Assembly (NCBI GenBank): GCA_031255325.1
Contig: JAIRST010000025.1
Span: 1 to 21,216, forward strand
Reading direction: 5' to 3'
DNA: 21,216 nucleotides
Source of the DNA: Holosporales bacterium
GTDB taxonomy: Bacteria > Pseudomonadota > Alphaproteobacteria > UBA3830 > JAIRMZ01
Positions 15,732-21,216 of this stretch are shown here, piece after piece (within the stretch, counting starts at the first letter, position 1; the number at the start of each line of letters is the position of its first letter). Made by a program: the position numbers and the translations under genes. The notes below the pieces were generated by a model. It did no database searches, had not been told where the DNA came from, and worked only from the letters and a program-made list of their open reading frames with translations.

Positions 15732-16900
15732 GAGGTCATTTTTCTCACAAACCGCCGTGCTGGCTCTTCAATACAACGATGAGAGAACTCAACAAAAACA
15801 ATCAATATCGTAAAGAAAACGAGAAATTGCCCGGTGGAATAAAAATCCGACCGTTCTCCACTAGCCGTCTTAAAAAGCCCTAAAGCCTCAACAATCCACT
15901 GGGAAAAACGTGCCGTAATAAGTTGGGTAATATAGATAGCGTAAGAGCGCTTTCCTATAAACTCAAAAGAGGACGCTATAATCCGCCCCCCCAAAACGAT
16001 ATTTCTATTTTGAGAAGCCCACCAAACTAAAAGCCCTGCACTCCCTAAGATAGGGATAAACTCACAAGCATTGAAATTTTTACCACATATCCCCGGGTAT
16101 GCCCACAGAAGAAGGATAAGCAAGGGCACGATAAACCGCACTCCGCGGTTTGCAAGGGGAAGTGGCACATAAGCTGTTTTTAAAAGCGCTAAAAAAGAGC
16201 CTAAAAATAACCCATCAAAATTGCAAAGAGTGTGATAGTAACTCGTTCCTTCTATCCAAAACTCTGCTGCAGGACGCGCAATAACACAGCCGACACAACA
16301 CATACAAAGCGCAAAAATAGCTTGACGAGAGGAGGTTTTTAACAGTACCAGAACGAAAGGCCACAAAAAGTAGAATTGTCCTTCGATAGACAAGCTCCAA
16401 TAAGGACCAATACCGCCATAATGAAGATGTTCTGTGGCAAGGTATTGGGGTATAATCAAATTGTACACACAAAAAAGGTGTTCTATTCCTGTTCGGATGA
16501 AGCTCATTTCCCAGTCGGTTTGATAAGGCAAAACATCTGTATCATAAGCCCAAAATAAAACACCAGCAGTTATCAATAAGTTAAAAAAAGCCAGCGGCAT
16601 CAAACGAAAAAATCGCCGTAGAAAGAAATTCTTAAGAGGAATCATCGCCATTCCTAAACGCTCAAGGAACAATGCTGGCGTTTGAGCTTGCTCTAAACGC
16701 TTGAGGAGAAGCGTTGTGATAATAAACCCAGAAATGACAAAAAACAGAGGCATCCCTGCCCGCCCATTATATAAAACCAGTGGCAATATTTCACGCATAA
16801 AAAGTAGGGGTGCAGTCAGCGTTATATGCTCAAAAAGAACAAGCAAGCACGCGACCCCTCGCAGGCGTTCTATTTCCGGGTAAAATATTTCTTTATTCAT
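15728..16900 (-). CDS. Acyltransferase-3 family integral membrane protein (OafA-like)
   Basis: This is a membrane-bound acyltransferase of the AT3 family, which O-acylates surface or secreted glycans. The 390-residue product is very hydrophobic (about ten helices) and has the key motifs: ERLRGVACLLVLFEH with the presumed catalytic histidine (residues 11-25), PLFFVISGF (51-59), the arginine-rich FFLRRFFRLMP (92-102) and YWSLSIEGQFYFLWP (167-181). No C-terminal SGNH domain is present. The ATG at 16900 follows AAGGA. It is the first gene of a two-gene unit with the IDI. The acceptor is unknown; LPS O-antigen or peptidoglycan are options by family precedent only. Confidence 0.9.
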   Translation of the reverse strand: MNKEIFYPEIERLRGVACLLVLFEHITLTAPLLFMREILPLVLYNGRAGMPLFFVISGFIITTLLLKRLEQAQTPALFLERLGMAMIPLKNFFLRRFFRLMPLAFFNLLITAGVLFWAYDTDVLPYQTDWEMSFIRTGIEHLFCVYNLIIPQYLATEHLHYGGIGPYWSLSIEGQFYFLWPFVLVLLKTSSRQAIFALCMCCVGCVIARPAAEFWIEGTSYYHTLCNFDGLFLGSFLALLKTAYVPLPLANRGVRFIVPLLILLLWAYPGICGKNFNACEFIPILGSAGLLVWWASQNRNIVLGGRIIASSFEFIGKRSYAIYITQLITARFSQWIVEALGLFKTASGERSDFYSTGQFLVFFTILIVFVEFSHRCIEEPARRFVRKMTS

Positions 16901-16946
16901 AGCATCCTTCTATTTCTATTTTTGCACTTCTGCATCTATTATCACT

Positions 16947-16952
16947 ATTATA
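16947..16952 (-). promoter_or_regulatory. -10 element upstream of the acyltransferase-IDI unit
   Basis: A perfect TATAAT on the minus strand lies about 47 bases upstream of the acyltransferase ATG. The -35 at the right distance is poor (AGACGC-like), so only the -10 is claimed. Confidence 0.35.
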
Positions 16953-17039
16953 TTAAGAAAATCTTCATGCGTCTTTGCCATTCTCCATAAGAGTAAACAG
17001 TTCCGCATCAAAAGGGAACGCACGATGTAGTAAAAAGGC

Positions 17040-17648
17040 ATGGACACGACGCGTTATCTCTCTTTAATTTTGGCTGCGGTTTTAAGTGGATGTTCAACGG
17101 ATGTTCCTTTAGAGACTGTGAGTCTTTCTGCCAGTATGGAGGCCAATTCCTCTTATGCTACGGTGGTCGACCTGATCATCGTCTTTGATAAGGATATTGC
17201 TGCTAAGGTCTCTTCCATGCCGGCAAGCCAATATTTTCCCGTTTCTGATCAACTTCAACATGATAACGCCGAGCTTATGTCGCGGTGGCGTTGGGAAATT
17301 ATTCCTGGACAAATCATATCTAAATGCCCTATCATTTTTTCAAAATGTAGTACTCCTCTCGCGGCTTTTATATTTGCGCGCTATTATACTCCTGGAGATC
17401 ATCGGAAAAAACTTACGCCTGTTGAAGATATTGCTGTCCTTTTAGAGCAGGAAGACTTTAAAGTGTGCGAGCTTGTCGAAGGAAAGGAAACGCATGACGC
17501 TGTTAAGCATGCAGCAGCTCCTCTTCCCAAGGTTTCAGAGGAAGCCTTCCGTCGAAATGCCCAAACCGTAATGGATGATCCTATCGCACAACGGCGTTTA
17601 CGTCGAGAACGCTTACGGCAACGCCTAAAAAACCAAAACAATTTCTAA
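17040..17648 (+). CDS. Putative lipoprotein with Arg-rich C-terminal tail, function unknown
   Basis: A lipoprotein signal is clear: MDTTRYLSLILAAV then the lipobox LSGC, with the lipidated cysteine at residue 18. The product has 202 residues. After a short linker comes VDLIIVFDKDIAAKV, then PASQYF and a WRWEIIPGQ segment. This faintly recalls lipoproteins attached to type VI or IVB secretion machines, but I cannot name a family and do not assign one. The last 20 residues are strongly basic (RRLRRERLRQRLK). An in-frame stop just upstream limits the start to ATG 17040; its ribosome site AAGG is unusually close. It stands alone between a divergent acyltransferase and rpsD, and no secretion genes are nearby. 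Confidence 0.75.
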   Translation: MDTTRYLSLILAAVLSGCSTDVPLETVSLSASMEANSSYATVVDLIIVFDKDIAAKVSSMPASQYFPVSDQLQHDNAELMSRWRWEIIPGQIISKCPIIFSKCSTPLAAFIFARYYTPGDHRKKLTPVEDIAVLLEQEDFKVCELVEGKETHDAVKHAAAPLPKVSEEAFRRNAQTVMDDPIAQRRLRRERLRQRLKNQNNF

Positions 17649-17836
17649 CATTGCCAGCATGAAGGAAGATTAAAAGAGCTATAGGGGTTGAAAATAAGAG
17701 TGTGCAGTTCATCGTCTGTTTTCCCTTTATCATTTACGAAAATTCCTTCATACCTTCAAATAAGACATTCTCGCTATTTTAAAAAACCACCCGAATGGCT
17801 CAAAAATCTCATCTTAATCGCTCATTCCAACAGGTA

Positions 17837-17864
17837 TTGACATTTCTTGCCAATCTCATAAGAT
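17837..17864 (+). promoter_or_regulatory. Promoter of rpsD
   Basis: A perfect -35 TTGACA (17837-17842) precedes TAAGAT (17859-17864) by 16 bases. Transcription would start near 17872, leaving a leader of only about 30 bases, too short for the pseudoknot that S4 binds in E. coli. The gap 17649-17836 holds nothing else I can support. Confidence 0.6.
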
Positions 17865-17901
17865 TCGGCTTATTGTGTGCCTTTAATAATGAATAGAAAA
17901 A

Positions 17902-18516
17902 ATGACCAAAAGAGTTCAAGCAAAGTATAAAGTTAATCGTCGTCTTGGGGTAAACTTGTGGGGACGAGCGAAGAGCCCTGTCAATCGTCGAGAGTATGCC
18001 CCTGGCCAGCATGGCACACATCGAAAAAAGCCGACAGATTACGGAATTCAGCTTTTAGCGAAGCAAAAGTTGCGCTTTTATTATGGTAACATCGGGGAAC
18101 GCCAATTCCATGCTATCTATGAAGAGGCTTCTCGCCGCAGAGGAGATACAAGCGAAAACATTATCGAGCTTTTGGAACGTCGATTAGACGCAGTGGTCTA
18201 TCGTATGAAGTTTGCAGCGACGGTCTTCGCCGCACGCCAATTAGTGGGACATGGACATATTCTTGTAAATGGAAAAACGATCAACATTTGTTCTTATCGC
18301 GTGCACGAGGGTGACACTATTGAGGTAATACCCGCCATGAAAGAAAATATAGCCTTATTGCTAGCGCTAGGGTCGAATGAGCGTGACATACCTGATTATA
18401 TGGAAATGGACCCTAAAGAATGCAAAGGAGTATTTACTCGTGCCCCAAAGTTAGCGGATGTTCCATATCCAGTTGTGATGGAGCCTAACTTGGTCGTTGA
18501 ATTTTATTCCCGTTAG
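17902..18516 (+). CDS. rpsD: 30S ribosomal protein S4
   Basis: S4 is a primary 16S rRNA-binding protein that starts 30S body assembly and contributes to decoding fidelity. The 204-residue product is of normal length, with the S4 N-domain (KRRLGVNLWGRAKSP-like, YAPGQHG), the RNA-binding S4 domain around residues 90-150 (RRLDAVVYRMKFAATVFAAR, LVGHGHILVNGK) and the conserved C-terminus VVEFYSR. The ATG at 17902 lacks a clear ribosome site (AATAGAAAAA). It is the only ribosomal gene here. The next frame starts 11 bases after its stop, so the unusual membrane protein gene is probably co-transcribed with rpsD. Confidence 0.97.
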   Translation: MTKRVQAKYKVNRRLGVNLWGRAKSPVNRREYAPGQHGTHRKKPTDYGIQLLAKQKLRFYYGNIGERQFHAIYEEASRRRGDTSENIIELLERRLDAVVYRMKFAATVFAARQLVGHGHILVNGKTINICSYRVHEGDTIEVIPAMKENIALLLALGSNERDIPDYMEMDPKECKGVFTRAPKLADVPYPVVMEPNLVVEFYSR

Positions 18517-18527
18517 GAAAACCGGAA

Positions 18528-18998
18528 GTGTTTCGTTTGAAAAAGATTTCGTCAGGACAAAAGAAGCGTTCTGCTTTTGATACTTTTATGGCGTGGTGTA
18601 CTGTTCTGTGCGATTTTCCTGTTTGCTGTATAACCTATCTCTTCCTTTTTATAAAAAAAATATGTAAAGCGCTTTTTAGTGTCTGCCGAGGAATAGAAAA
18701 TATTTTAAGGTGCATTATATCTTGGGACTCTTTATCTGAAGGTATTTTTGAATGGTGGAAGCAGTGTGTTCAGCGTCTTAAGATATGGATTCATGTCTTA
18801 TCTGCGAAAATAGGAAAAGATGTACTCTATGGTGTGAAAAGATTATGTAAAGCTCTTCTTTATGATTGTGGAAAAATACAAAATGGTCTGGAGAGAGCTA
18901 TGCTTTGGAACTTTCACCCCTCCGGGGGGGGGGGGGGACCCTTGGATGGTGGAGGTATATGCACAATAATCTCAAAACACGCATTCATAAACAGTTAG
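18528..18998 (+). CDS. N-terminal part of a poly-G-interrupted membrane protein gene
   Basis: No known family. As the sequence stands, this frame gives 156 residues and ends 20 residues after the G run. GTG 18528 is the start, 11 bases after rpsD, with GGAA or AGGA upstream. The protein has a basic N-terminus, a cysteine-rich hydrophobic stretch (about residues 20-45), then two copies of an amphipathic motif: KKICKALFSVCRGIENILRC (43-62) and KRLCKALLYDCGKIQNGLER (104-123). Both run on to a WW doublet, but in the second copy WW is read only in the downstream frame. The last residues (GGGGGPLDGGG and beyond) are therefore probably out-of-frame. With 15 or 12 G the gene continues to 20188 as one protein of about 553 residues. 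Confidence 0.7.
   Translation: MFRLKKISSGQKKRSAFDTFMAWCTVLCDFPVCCITYLFLFIKKICKALFSVCRGIENILRCIISWDSLSEGIFEWWKQCVQRLKIWIHVLSAKIGKDVLYGVKRLCKALLYDCGKIQNGLERAMLWNFHPSGGGGGPLDGGGICTIISKHAFINS
18654..18958 (+). repeat. Diverged internal duplication in the poly-G gene
   Basis: A segment of roughly 48 codons occurs twice (about 18654-18797 and 18837-18990). The copies share K-(K/R)-x-C-K-A-L-x-x-x-C, then W-(D/N), G, W-W-(K/R) and L-K-x-x-I-H. DNA similarity is also visible (TATGTAAAGC near each start, GATGGTGGA or AATGGTGGA near WW). The G run lies inside the second copy, at the place of a single glycine codon in the first. Confidence 0.6.
18924..18937 (+). repeat. Homopolymeric G(14) tract, candidate phase-variation switch
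   Basis: Fourteen consecutive G lie inside a coding region and separate two frames that each run on convincingly. In this genome of moderate to low G+C such a tract is striking, because G runs of this length are unstable by slipped-strand mispairing. With 14 G the upstream frame stops at 18998; 15 or 12 G would fuse it to the frame ending at 20188. A length error in sequencing or assembly is the main alternative. Confidence 0.9.
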
Positions 18999-20188
18999 AG
19001 CCTTACTCAAAAATCGATGCGTTCGTTAGCGGTACGATGACGGCTATGATGGTAACGCTTATTCTGCTCATTCAGCAAACGCGCTATTTTAGTAACGATA
19101 TTTACAAACTAACGACTGACCGAATTACGCTAATGCAATGGGTGGCGAGAGAGAATCAGGCGAGAGAGAATCAGGCGAGAGAATCTTTGGTAAGAAAACT
19201 CCAGTCTGAAATCATTCCAGAACATTTTATGCGTATTGACGTTGTAGAGCCTGTGCGTGTTTTAACAAAGAAATCTTTATTACGTTTAAGAAAAAAAATG
19301 CAACAGATACTATCTGCTCCTATCCCGAGTAATCCTATCCTTACTGACTCCTTCAAAGGGGAATTAGCAGGAAAATCAGAAGTAATGCATCTGACGGTTC
19401 TTTTGCCCAAAGGGATGTCGTCGGATGCTTTTTGGGTAAAAACAGCAGTTTCTCCTGTGCGCAAGCTGATGGTTATTTGCGGCCTGAAACCAACAACATT
19501 GGCCCCCCAAGAGAAAACATTCGTTGATACTCTGTTAGCGCGTGGCATAGATGTGTTGTTTTGTCCCATGCCGCTATCTCCGGATAATCTTCCTGCTTCT
19601 GTACAAGTATCAACGTCAGGTTCTGCGCCAATGTTTAAAATTGGAGAGGTAGATTTTGTTTGTGATGGAACGTATGCAGGATTAAAGGGCCTAGATTCAA
19701 AAACATTTTGCTCTTTGCAATACTTTATCGAACCTGTTGTGCAAGCTGTCTCATTCGTCTGTTCTCATATAGATGTCCACTATGAAAAGATTGGCTTATG
19801 TGGCGCTGATGAAGGAGCTTTTATGGCGCTTCTTGCTGGATGTGTGGATACGCATTTCAATGCTCAATATTTTATTGATGCGCCCATGCCTTTTACTGAC
19901 CTGAACAAAAACGATTACAAACGTACCATCTGTTTTTTTGAAAACACAGAAGAATATATCACACGGTATCTGATGACTGTATTAGGTAAAAACAGAAAAG
20001 CCTCTTTCTTTCATCATAAACATAATGCTAAAGCGCCAGGTATTTTGGCATTAACTTATGCGTCACGAATGGAAAATCTTGCTAAAAGTAAAGGGCTTGG
20101 ATCCTTACAATTTTTTGTGGAATCCGAAGAAGGCACTGGCCTGACACCGCAAATTTCCGAAAAAATCCTGCAAGATTTCGCACCGTAA
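18959..20188 (+). CDS. C-terminal part of the poly-G gene: membrane-anchored alpha/beta-hydrolase-like protein
   Basis: No named family recognised. Read from ATG 18959 (GGAGG three bases upstream) it has 409 residues; the same frame also continues upstream into the G run, which is probably its true context. There is one membrane helix (about residues 24-40), then a charged ARENQARENQARES segment made by a 15-bp tandem repeat. A globular domain from about 140 follows: KLMVICGLKPTTL and LLARGIDVLFCPMPL resemble the first strands of an alpha/beta hydrolase, and G-L-C-G-A (279-283) sits where a nucleophile elbow (small-x-nucleophile-x-small) is expected, with Cys281 as nucleophile. The acid and histidine of a triad were not located. 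Likely co-transcribed with rpsD. Confidence 0.7.
   Translation: MHNNLKTRIHKQLEPYSKIDAFVSGTMTAMMVTLILLIQQTRYFSNDIYKLTTDRITLMQWVARENQARENQARESLVRKLQSEIIPEHFMRIDVVEPVRVLTKKSLLRLRKKMQQILSAPIPSNPILTDSFKGELAGKSEVMHLTVLLPKGMSSDAFWVKTAVSPVRKLMVICGLKPTTLAPQEKTFVDTLLARGIDVLFCPMPLSPDNLPASVQVSTSGSAPMFKIGEVDFVCDGTYAGLKGLDSKTFCSLQYFIEPVVQAVSFVCSHIDVHYEKIGLCGADEGAFMALLAGCVDTHFNAQYFIDAPMPFTDLNKNDYKRTICFFENTEEYITRYLMTVLGKNRKASFFHHKHNAKAPGILALTYASRMENLAKSKGLGSLQFFVESEEGTGLTPQISEKILQDFAP
19144..19185 (+). repeat. 15-bp tandem repeat, two copies plus a partial third
   Basis: GGCGAGAGAGAATCA is repeated perfectly twice (19144-19158, 19159-19173) and then in a shortened third copy. It encodes ARENQ-ARENQ-ARES. 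Because the unit is 15 bp, changes in copy number would keep the frame and only lengthen or shorten the charged stalk after the membrane helix. Confidence 0.85.
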
Positions 20189-20501
20189 AGAAGTGTTCGG
20201 AGGGCGAGACACCTGCTTTCGCCCGAAGGGACAGCATCCATCATACACGCCTTTTTGAATGGTTATAGTAATTTTAGTTATTAATGGCGTATAATCCCTC
20301 CTTGACGGCAAGACAGCATCTTTAGCATCGCAAAAAGCCTATAAGTAAAGCAGTTTGCGAATCGCGTTATTTTTCAGATTTTACCCTCATAGAACATTTT
20401 GGGTAAAATGAAAGATGCTGAAAGCTATTTCTAAAAAATATCAAATGATGCGTTTCTAAATCAGCCTTACTATAATGGATCAACTTCTTAGAAGTGTTTG
20501 T
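20189..20501. other. Convergent intergenic region with nested inverted repeats
   Basis: There is no credible ORF between the plus-strand hydrolase-like gene and the minus-strand ligA. The left part has a weak hairpin (GGGCGA 20202-20207 with TCGCCC 20219-20224) that could end the upstream transcript, although no T-run follows directly. The central part holds the candidate structured RNA. The right part has only a small GAAGT hairpin (20483-20495). Confidence 0.5.
20290..20420 (+). ncRNA. Candidate structured RNA with own -10 box (three-way junction)
   Basis: Three perfect inverted repeats nest without crossing. Outer stem: CAGCATCTTT (20314-20323) with AAAGATGCTG (20411-20420), ten pairs. 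Inner hairpin A: TCGCAAA (20328-20334) with TTTGCGA (20354-20360). Inner hairpin B: ATTTTACCC (20378-20386) with GGGTAAAAT (20401-20409), nine pairs, next to the outer stem. A perfect TATAAT (20290-20295) would start a plus-strand transcript near 20302, but its -35 is weak and no clear terminator follows. It matches none of SRP RNA, 6S RNA, tmRNA or tRNA that I could test by eye. The strand is inferred from the -10 box; the stems fold on either strand. Confidence 0.35.
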
Positions 20502-21216
20502 TTACAAGTCCTTTACCTTCTCTAACCACTCTTCTTCCCGTAAAATAGTCACGTTTAAATGTTGGGCTTGCGTATATTTGCTTCCAGGATTTTTACCCAC
20601 TATAAGGTAATCTGTCGACTGTGTCACAGTGCTTCCTACATGTGCGCCTAAACGCTCCGCAAGGACTTTAGCCTCAGCACGACTTGTCTGTTCTAATTTC
20701 CCCGTAAATACTATTGTTTTGCCCGTAAATAGAGTTGCACGCTTAGGGCGCATTGCCTCTATAGAGATGACCTGCACGTGTCCTGCTGGATCATTTGCAT
20801 TTCCTGTACCAGCAAGAGCATCTAATAATGCCACATTTTCTGTACAATTTAAGAAGGTGCTTATATCCGTTACAGTCTGCTGCCCGATGCCAGAAAGCTG
20901 CGCTAAATCCTCCTGAAAGGTAGAGTTTCGCCCTGCGTCCCGAAAAGCCGCATAGGTTTTATAAAAATCCCCTAAAAGACGGGCTGTAATAGCCCCTACA
21001 CTAGGAACCCCTAAAGAAAATAAAAATCGGTCGAGAGAAATAACACGCCGTGCTTCAATTCCCCGGAAAAGGGCTTGTACAGATACCTTTCCCCATCCCT
21101 CGCACTGTGCAATTGGATGGGAAGTTAAAGCTTCACGTTGTTCTAGCGTAAACAAGTCTGTTGGAGAGGAGACCTTTCCAGTTTCAATAAGGAATTGTAT
21201 CGACCGGCGTCCAAGG
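20502..21216 (-). CDS. ligA: NAD-dependent DNA ligase LigA, C-terminal part (partial)
   Basis: LigA seals nicks in replication and repair using NAD+. The frame is open to the window edge, so the N-terminal adenylation domain, the OB fold and most or all of the zinc finger lie outside; about 238 of roughly 670-700 residues are seen. Visible are the end of the zinc-finger region (SSPTDLFTLE), the helix-hairpin-helix domain (DRFLFSLGVPSVGAITARLL, LSGIGQQTVTDI) and the C-terminal BRCT domain (TGKTIVFTGKLEQTSRAEAK, STDYLIVGKNPGSKY, WLEKV). A TTG at 21155 is internal and not a start. The gene is convergent with the rpsD transcription unit. Confidence 0.96.
   Translation of the reverse strand, partial: LGRRSIQFLIETGKVSSPTDLFTLEQREALTSHPIAQCEGWGKVSVQALFRGIEARRVISLDRFLFSLGVPSVGAITARLLGDFYKTYAAFRDAGRNSTFQEDLAQLSGIGQQTVTDISTFLNCTENVALLDALAGTGNANDPAGHVQVISIEAMRPKRATLFTGKTIVFTGKLEQTSRAEAKVLAERLGAHVGSTVTQSTDYLIVGKNPGSKYTQAQHLNVTILREEEWLEKVKDL

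Noticed and set aside
17659..17751. Nine-base inverted repeat ATGAAGGAA/TTCCTTCAT upstream of rpsD
   Set aside because: The arms are 75 bases apart, lie before the rpsD promoter and enclose no further structure; chance is adequate.
20202..20224. Strong intrinsic terminator after the poly-G gene
   Set aside because: A six-pair GGGCGA/TCGCCC stem exists, but its loop is long and no T-run follows it closely, so it is not called as a terminator.
20105..20311. Minus-strand 68-residue ORF starting with TTG across the hydrolase end and the gap
   Set aside because: No ribosome site before the TTG; the sequence is the complement of the hydrolase-like coding end plus intergenic DNA.

Overview
The window looks like chromosome from an alphaproteobacterium of moderately low G+C (low forties by eye), probably host-associated. 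The reading rests on the alphaproteobacterial style of S7, S12, S4, RsmA and LptD, the adjacent lptF-lptG-lptD genes with surA-rsmA next door, and a type 2 (FMN) isopentenyl-diphosphate isomerase, as known from Rickettsiales-like bacteria. An order such as Holosporales is possible, but I cannot prove it from this sequence. I see no insertion sequence, CRISPR array, tRNA or rRNA.

Layout. 1-2263 (minus): str operon rpsL-rpsG-fusA, with fusA running off the left edge, a good promoter and a leader hairpin. 2494-7949 (minus): surA-rsmA-murJ-murJ, an envelope and translation cluster with two tandem lipid II flippase genes. 8039-12549 (plus, divergent): lptF-lptG-lptD, the lipopolysaccharide export machine; SurA would chaperone LptD. 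12546-12734 (minus): a small unrecognised gene that shares its stop region with lptD. 12810-14331 (plus): ruvX and a periplasmic parvulin. 14709-16900 (minus): acyltransferase-3 and type 2 IDI, overlapping by 4 bp. 17040-17648 (plus): a lipoprotein. 17902-20188 (plus): rpsD followed by an unrecognised membrane protein gene. 20502-21216 (minus): the C-terminal part of ligA.

The most unusual object is the gene after rpsD. It is split into two overlapping reading frames by a run of 14 G (18924-18937). One more G, or two fewer, would restore a single protein of about 550 residues. A protein-level internal repeat begins in the upstream frame and continues in the downstream frame, so the fused reading is very likely the ancestral one. 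This is the signature of a phase-variable (contingency) locus. A homopolymer length error in the assembly gives the same picture and must be excluded. The same gene carries a 15-bp in-frame tandem repeat and a hydrolase-like domain with a cysteine in the nucleophile-elbow position.

A second candidate novelty is the convergent gap 20189-20501. Three nested, non-crossing perfect inverted repeats form a three-way-junction shape just downstream of a TATAAT box, which suggests an undescribed structured RNA.

Functionally most of the window serves the cell envelope (lptF, lptG, lptD, surA, the parvulin, two murJ, the acyltransferase, a lipoprotein, isoprenoid supply) and translation (rpsL, rpsG, fusA, rpsD, rsmA).
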